64,000 bases of DNA from Lentibacillus sp. JNUCC-1. Its GTDB lineage: Bacteria > Bacillota > Bacilli > Bacillales > Amphibacillaceae. The stretch spans positions 744,001 to 808,000 of the forward strand of contig NZ_WHOH01000001.1 in the NCBI RefSeq assembly GCF_009741735.1, given 5' to 3'. Below, in pieces: positions 60,328 to 64,000 of this stretch. Within the stretch, counting starts at the first letter, position 1. Each line of letters begins with the position of its first letter. A program made the position numbers and the translations under genes. The notes beneath the pieces were generated by a model, which saw nothing but the letters and a program-made list of their open reading frames with translations, was not told the origin of the DNA and ran no database searches.

Positions 60328-60975
60328 TTAGTCATCATCTTCCTCATCTTCGTCGTCATCGCCGTCATTATCATCGTCTGTATCTTCATCGTCGTCATCG
60401 TCATCTTTCTCTACTTTCAAAACGTCCCCTGTTTTAGCGTCGACTTCAACTTCATGTTCGACGCCCTGATCATCTCTAATTTCCAGGGAATAGACGACCG
60501 TTCCATTTTCGTCATCCAGTTCGTTTTCGATAACATCGCCTTTAACTTCTTTTAACGCAATGGTTTCGCTCTCTTCTGATGTGAGCTCAGCTTCTTTTTT
60601 CAGTTGTGCTTGTTCTTCCTGATCAGAAAGTTCGTCGTCATCATCGCGACCATCATCATCTGCTTCTTTTTGCAAAACGTCACCGCTTTCGGCATCGATT
60701 TCAAAGTCCCACATCTTACCGTCTTCAGCTTTGACATCGACTTCATAGACCGCCTTGCCGTCTTCATCATCCAGCTCTGTCTGGACAGCTTCACCCGGGA
60801 CTTCTTCAAGCGAAATGTTGATCGCTTCTTCTTGTGAAATGCTTGCCATTTCCTTCAGTTCTTTTTGAGAAACGTCATCATCTTCCCCAGCGGACGCCGC
60901 AAATACAGAAGTTCCGGCAATGCCGCCACCAATTAATACCAAAGCCGTGCTGCCAATTAATAGTTTCCGTTTCAT
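60328..60975 (-). CDS. Secreted PepSY domain protein with acidic tail
   Basis: 215 residues. Signal peptide (~1-26, cleavage near VFAASA), then two PepSY domains (~45-105 and ~130-190), each with EAVQTELDDEDGKAVYEVDV or VIENELDDENGTVVYSLEIR and the Asp/Gly turn DAESGDVLQKE or DAKTGDVLKVE. The last 25 residues are almost all Asp/Glu and could bind Ca or other cations. It is exported, and is the first gene of a unit with the two-component genes. By analogy PepSY proteins inhibit proteases or modulate sensors. Confidence 0.88.
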   Translation of the reverse strand: MKRKLLIGSTALVLIGGGIAGTSVFAASAGEDDDVSQKELKEMASISQEEAINISLEEVPGEAVQTELDDEDGKAVYEVDVKAEDGKMWDFEIDAESGDVLQKEADDDGRDDDDELSDQEEQAQLKKEAELTSEESETIALKEVKGDVIENELDDENGTVVYSLEIRDDQGVEHEVEVDAKTGDVLKVEKDDDDDDEDTDDDNDGDDDEDEEDDD

Positions 60976-61067
60976 ACTTCATTCCTCCTTTTTTGATGTT
61001 ACATATTCACCATAACCGCCCCAAATGAAAATTCACTGAACTGAATCTAAAAAAATTTTAATCTCCA

Positions 61068-61098
61068 TTCGACATATTTCGGGAAGTGACAGTCACCA
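61068..61098 (+). repeat. REP-like unit 31
   Basis: Forward copy (ATATTTCGGG variant, AGTCACC end), 71 bases after the stop of the minus-strand NlpC/P60 gene, close to that gene's terminator. Confidence 0.88.
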
Positions 61099-61123
61099 CC
61101 CGAAAAATATATCAACGTGAAAA

Positions 61124-61157
61124 AAGCCATCCGCGGTGTGATTACCGCGGATGGCTT
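61124..61157 (-). terminator. Terminator of the NlpC/P60 gene
   Basis: AAGCCATCCGCGG pairs with CCGCGGATGGCTT (13 bp); on the minus strand a run of six T follows. Confidence 0.9.
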
Positions 61158-61169
61158 GATGTGAGTTGA

Positions 61170-62099
61170 TTAAAATGTTTTGGCACCGATGTATCTGCTT
61201 GACCAATAATTGTAGTTCATGTTGGTTATTTCAACGCCAGTGGATGGGGTTCCAGCGTGGACCATTTTGCCGTTGCCGAGATAGATTCCACTATGAGAGA
61301 TTCCATTTTTATATGTGTTCTTAAAGAAAACGAGATCGCCTGGTTTAGGAGAAGACGTTCTAACACCATTGTTTGCCCAGATACCTGCGTGTGTTCTAGA
61401 GACATTGATGCCGTTTTTCTTTAACACATAATTGACGAAGCCGCTGCTGTCAAAACCGGATGGCGTTGTTCCGCCGAATACATATGGCGACCCGATCAAT
61501 GAATTGGCAGTTGAGATCACACCGTCCGCACTTGCCTGACTGCCACTATTACCGCTGTTACCAGAAGCTTTTTTGCTCAACGCTTCAAGCGTGTTCGGTC
61601 CGGCCATACCATCGATCGAAAGACCCTTCGCACGCTGGAAACTCTTAACCGTGCTTCTCGTGCTTGGACCAAAGCTGCCGTCAACAGATGTGCTGAAGCC
61701 GTGTCTGTTCAAATCCGATTGGACCTGGCGAACGCCGGATCCCGTGTCACCGTAGCTGTAATAGACAATAGAGGAACTGCTGGAGTTACTTGAACTGCTT
61801 CCTGAGACCTTCAACGCTGCGAGTGTATTCGGTCCTGCAAAACCGTCAACCTGCAGTCCTTCTGCCGTTTGGAAACTGATCACTGAGCTTCTTGTGTTGA
61901 GACCATAGCTGCCATCTATGCTTATGCGGTAACCATAATCCACTAATGCTTCCTGAACCTCGGTTACACCTGGACCTTTGTCACCGTAACTATAATATGT
62001 AGTAGCTGACACACTTCCTGCAAACACCGGGGTTAACAAAATCGTAGTAGCAACGACCGGCGCGACAACATACTTCCGAACATATCTTTTATCTGACAT
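61170..62099 (-). CDS. Secreted NlpC/P60-like protein with two peptidoglycan-binding domains, active-site Cys replaced
   Basis: 309 residues. A signal peptide (~1-32) leads to two PG_binding_1 repeats (~38-95 and ~112-168: GDKGPGVTEVQEALVDYGY and GDTGSGVRQVQSDLNRHGF), a Ser/Gly linker, and an NlpC/P60 domain (~195-309). The motif usually reading GFDCSGFV is GFDSSGFV here (codon AGC instead of TGC), so the catalytic Cys is missing; the His of ISHSGIYLGNGKMVHAG remains. Such enzymes normally cut cell-wall peptides, while this one may only bind the wall or act weakly with Ser. It is monocistronic with a strong terminator. Confidence 0.9.
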   Translation of the reverse strand: MSDKRYVRKYVVAPVVATTILLTPVFAGSVSATTYYSYGDKGPGVTEVQEALVDYGYRISIDGSYGLNTRSSVISFQTAEGLQVDGFAGPNTLAALKVSGSSSSNSSSSSIVYYSYGDTGSGVRQVQSDLNRHGFSTSVDGSFGPSTRSTVKSFQRAKGLSIDGMAGPNTLEALSKKASGNSGNSGSQASADGVISTANSLIGSPYVFGGTTPSGFDSSGFVNYVLKKNGINVSRTHAGIWANNGVRTSSPKPGDLVFFKNTYKNGISHSGIYLGNGKMVHAGTPSTGVEITNMNYNYWSSRYIGAKTF

Positions 62100-62290
62100 T
62101 TAATAGCCTCCTGTATGTATGAATACCAACTTCCATTGAGGAACGATCAATTTTTAATAGCGTATATACACTGTAACAGATGAATATAACAAGACTATTA
62201 ATATGAGAATACGATGACGTTACAACTGGAATAAGGCGGTTTAATTACAGAATTAAAGGGTAAATCTCTCCGTTTGATGGAAAAAATTAG

Positions 62291-62374
62291 ATATATAGAC
62301 TCGACGGATAGATAGCTGAGCATCACTGATAGATTGACAAACTCCAGCGATAGCTTCCAAGACTTCCTTGATAA
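62291..62374 (-). repeat. Second 21-bp tandem array, degenerate, four units
   Basis: On the minus strand four 21-base units start TTATCAAGG, CTATCGCTGG, CTATCAGTGA and CTATCCGTCG, sharing only CTATC plus weak similarity. It lies in the 580-base gap (62100-62680), which otherwise has no gene except the promoter below. Confidence 0.65.
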
Positions 62375-62597
62375 CCACTCAAACTTCAACTTTGAACTGT
62401 AAAACTCCAAGGGATTCAAGCCAAACTCCCTCGATTCCGACTACCCCAACTCTACAAAAGCAATGTCCATTAAAACCACATTCATGACGCCGGAGTCATG
62501 ACAAATATTGGAATCGTTGAATCACGCTCGGGCTCATATATCTGCATTCCATCCCAAACCGCAGCACTGATTTTTTCTCACAATTCCCAAAACACCC

Positions 62598-62626
62598 TTG
62601 ACAAAACGGTGTCATCATACTAAAAT
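62598..62626 (+). promoter_or_regulatory. Promoter of the M20 hydrolase gene
   Basis: TTGACA (62598-62603), 17-base spacer, TAAAAT (62621-62626), 55 bases before the ATG. Confidence 0.82.
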
Positions 62627-62680
62627 GTTGAAAACCAATAGAGACTATTTAAATAGTTCTAACTTCTTAGGAGGGCATTT

Positions 62681-63844
62681 ATGGACACGACATTAACTAC
62701 CGCGTTAAAAAGTATCGAGCAGCAGCTGTTTGAGATTGGAGACACCCTTTATGAGAATCCTGAATTGGGGGATGAGGAGTTTCAGTCCATGCAGCTGCTT
62801 GTTGATTTTTTGAAGCAGCATCATTTTCAAGTTGAAACAGGGATTATCAATCGTCCGACTGCATTCAAGGCTGTATTTACCAGTGACAGACCAGGGCCAA
62901 CGATTGCGTTTCTCGCTGAATATGATGCACTCCCGGAAGTCGGACATGGCTGCGGACATAATTTGATTGCAGCGATGGGCGTTGGAGCAGGCGTCACACT
63001 GAGTAAGGTGGTGCATGAAACTGGCGGCAAGGTGATGGTCATTGGAACACCTGCAGAGGAAACGAACGGAGCCAAGGTTGCAATGAGTGAAGCAGGCGTT
63101 TTTGACGATGTTGACGTTGCGATGATGGTTCATGGCGCGGACCAGTCCTATGCGAGCGGGAGCACATCTGCCATGGAAGCACTCCAATTTACGTATACGG
63201 GAAAAGCTTCTCATGCGGCCGCGGAACCCGAAGCAGGCATCAACGCGCTCGATGGTGTGATTCAATTATTTAATGGCATTAATGCGCTGAGAGAGCATCT
63301 TTCTTCAGATGCCCGTTTACATGGCATTATTACGGAAGGCGGCCAGGCGGCTAATGTGGTGCCTGATAGAGCCGTTGCCCAATTTTATATCAGAGCGAAG
63401 GAACGCACTTATTTAGATACTGTCATTGAAAAAGTTAAAAACATTGCCGAGGGGGCCGCACTGATGACAGGCGCGTCGCTCGAGGTTTCCAACTACGAAA
63501 CGAGCTTTGACAATTTGGTCACGAATGAAGCTCTGTCAGAAACATTCACCAAGCGTTTGCGTGAAGTGAGTGTACATCCCGTCTATCCCGGTGAACAAAG
63601 CTTCGGCTCCACGGATATGGGCGATGTCAGCAAAGTAGCGCCCGCCATCCATCCTTTCATTGGCTTAAATGAACCAGGACTTGTCTTTCATACGAAGGAA
63701 TTTGCTGATAAAACCGTCACCGACGACGGCCACCGGGCTATATCAGAAGGTGCGCTGTCGATGGCATTGACGGGATATGACATTCTTAGCGATGAAGCGC
63801 TTTTCAAGAAAATCAGAGCAGAGTTTGAAGCAAGTCAAACATAA
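62681..63844 (+). CDS. M20 family amidohydrolase (AbgB/aminoacylase-like)
   Basis: 387 residues. Zinc-binding motifs of the M20D branch are visible: FLAEYDALPEVGHGCGHNLI (~87-106, with CGH), GTPAEETNGAKVAM (~128, EE), and VMMVHG-like AMMVHGADQS (~148). The lid domain carries YTGKASHAAAEPEAGINALD (~174). The C-terminal FHTKEFADKTVTDDG has the last ligand. It would cleave an amide such as p-aminobenzoyl-glutamate or an N-acyl amino acid. Ribosome site AGGAGG is 8 bases from ATG. The next gene, 30 bases on, is a YfcC-type transporter, so uptake and hydrolysis are coupled. Confidence 0.9.
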   Translation: MDTTLTTALKSIEQQLFEIGDTLYENPELGDEEFQSMQLLVDFLKQHHFQVETGIINRPTAFKAVFTSDRPGPTIAFLAEYDALPEVGHGCGHNLIAAMGVGAGVTLSKVVHETGGKVMVIGTPAEETNGAKVAMSEAGVFDDVDVAMMVHGADQSYASGSTSAMEALQFTYTGKASHAAAEPEAGINALDGVIQLFNGINALREHLSSDARLHGIITEGGQAANVVPDRAVAQFYIRAKERTYLDTVIEKVKNIAEGAALMTGASLEVSNYETSFDNLVTNEALSETFTKRLREVSVHPVYPGEQSFGSTDMGDVSKVAPAIHPFIGLNEPGLVFHTKEFADKTVTDDGHRAISEGALSMALTGYDILSDEALFKKIRAEFEASQT

Positions 63845-63874
63845 CTAATCGATAGGAAAGGAGTGCGTACACAT

Positions 63875-64000
63875 TTGAATACCCAAGAAGTGGAGCCGAT
63901 CAATTCAAACCAAGAGAAGAAACCCAAGTTTCAGTTTCCACACGTCTTCATCATTTTGTTTGGCCTGATGGTGATCATGGGAATTGCCTCATATTTCATC
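63875..64000 (+). CDS. YfcC/AbgT-type transporter, N-terminal part
   Basis: The first 42 residues only; the gene runs off the window. TTG 63875 lies behind GGAAAGGAG. The hydrophilic start (MNTQEVEPINSNQEKKPKF) leads to QFPHVFIILFGLMVIMGIAS, the first membrane helix, which matches the FPHxxVxLF start of YfcC-family and related carriers. With the M20 hydrolase it likely imports a peptide-like or acyl-amino acid compound. Confidence 0.7.
   Translation, partial: MNTQEVEPINSNQEKKPKFQFPHVFIILFGLMVIMGIASYFI

Noticed and set aside
62198-62419. 73-codon minus-strand frame
   Set aside because: It corresponds to the degenerate 21-bp array, with no start signal or known similarity.

Overview
The window is a stretch of low-to-mid GC Bacillota chromosome. 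The gene types (Ald, PncB, YwbE, YlbF and CarD families, LutABC, MsmX-dependent-type sugar ABC genes, strong AGGAGG ribosome sites, many GTG and TTG starts) point to a Bacillaceae bacterium. A BCCT osmolyte transporter and several acidic proteins fit a salt-tolerant relative of Virgibacillus or Lentibacillus; the genus is inference only.

Layout. 1-3000: two DHA2-type drug exporters and a frameshifted short-chain dehydrogenase. 3230-3480: tRNA-Gly(CCC) and tRNA-Pro(CGG). 3634-5987: pncB and a DUF6241 protein. 6167-12833: an SDR remnant, then a minus-strand catabolic cluster (creatininase-like hydrolase, small membrane protein, DUF3100 membrane protein, hydroxyisobutyrate-dehydrogenase-like enzyme, aldehyde dehydrogenase, GAF-PucR regulator). 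13032-15486: isoaspartyl methyltransferase and BCCT transporter. 15579-17311: remains of a REP-associated tyrosine transposase (RAYT), split by an IS605/IS1341-type element with an intact-looking TnpB and its presumed reRNA. 17727-25749: ald, a phosphodiesterase-like protein, an APH/choline-kinase-like protein, a DMT exporter and others. 25877-32066: a minus-strand nucleoside operon (class II aldolase, MtaD/DadD-like deaminase, GntR-UTRA regulator, MtnA-like isomerase, NupC permease, nucleoside phosphorylase). Together these can turn 5'-deoxyadenosine or a similar nucleoside into base, DHAP and an aldehyde. 32391-34526: two overlapping DUF1538 membrane proteins plus a tandem PII-like protein. 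34563-37433: lutABC. 38415-46405: a sugar-uptake operon (FAD oxidoreductase, DUF4127, ROK-RpiR fusion, two permeases, binding lipoprotein) behind a strong promoter with overlapping operator and cre site. 46630-57637: phosphoesterases, a lipoprotein, small DUF proteins, amidohydrolase, GTPase, divergent MarR and CarD genes, and an acyl-CoA-dehydrogenase-like flavoenzyme. 58156-60975: a two-component system with a PepSY protein. 61170-62099: an NlpC/P60 protein whose catalytic Cys reads as Ser. 62681-64000: an M20 hydrolase and the start of a YfcC-type transporter.

The most striking feature is a dispersed ~30-bp repeat with core GGGAAGTGACAGGCAC, present at about 31 places, always between genes or just overlapping gene ends. 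More than half of the copies lie within about 110 bp after a stop codon and nearly always in one orientation relative to that gene. The RAYT remnant has a copy of this repeat close to each end, in opposite orientations, so the repeat is probably the REP family that this transposase once mobilised. Some copies form long perfect palindromes, some build terminator stems, and some encode the last residues of proteins.

Six genes carry single-base indels in short homopolymers (SDR, nupC, lutB, ROK-RpiR, DUF2071, DUF2249). Either the assembly has homopolymer errors or the strain is accumulating pseudogenes; the DNA alone cannot decide.
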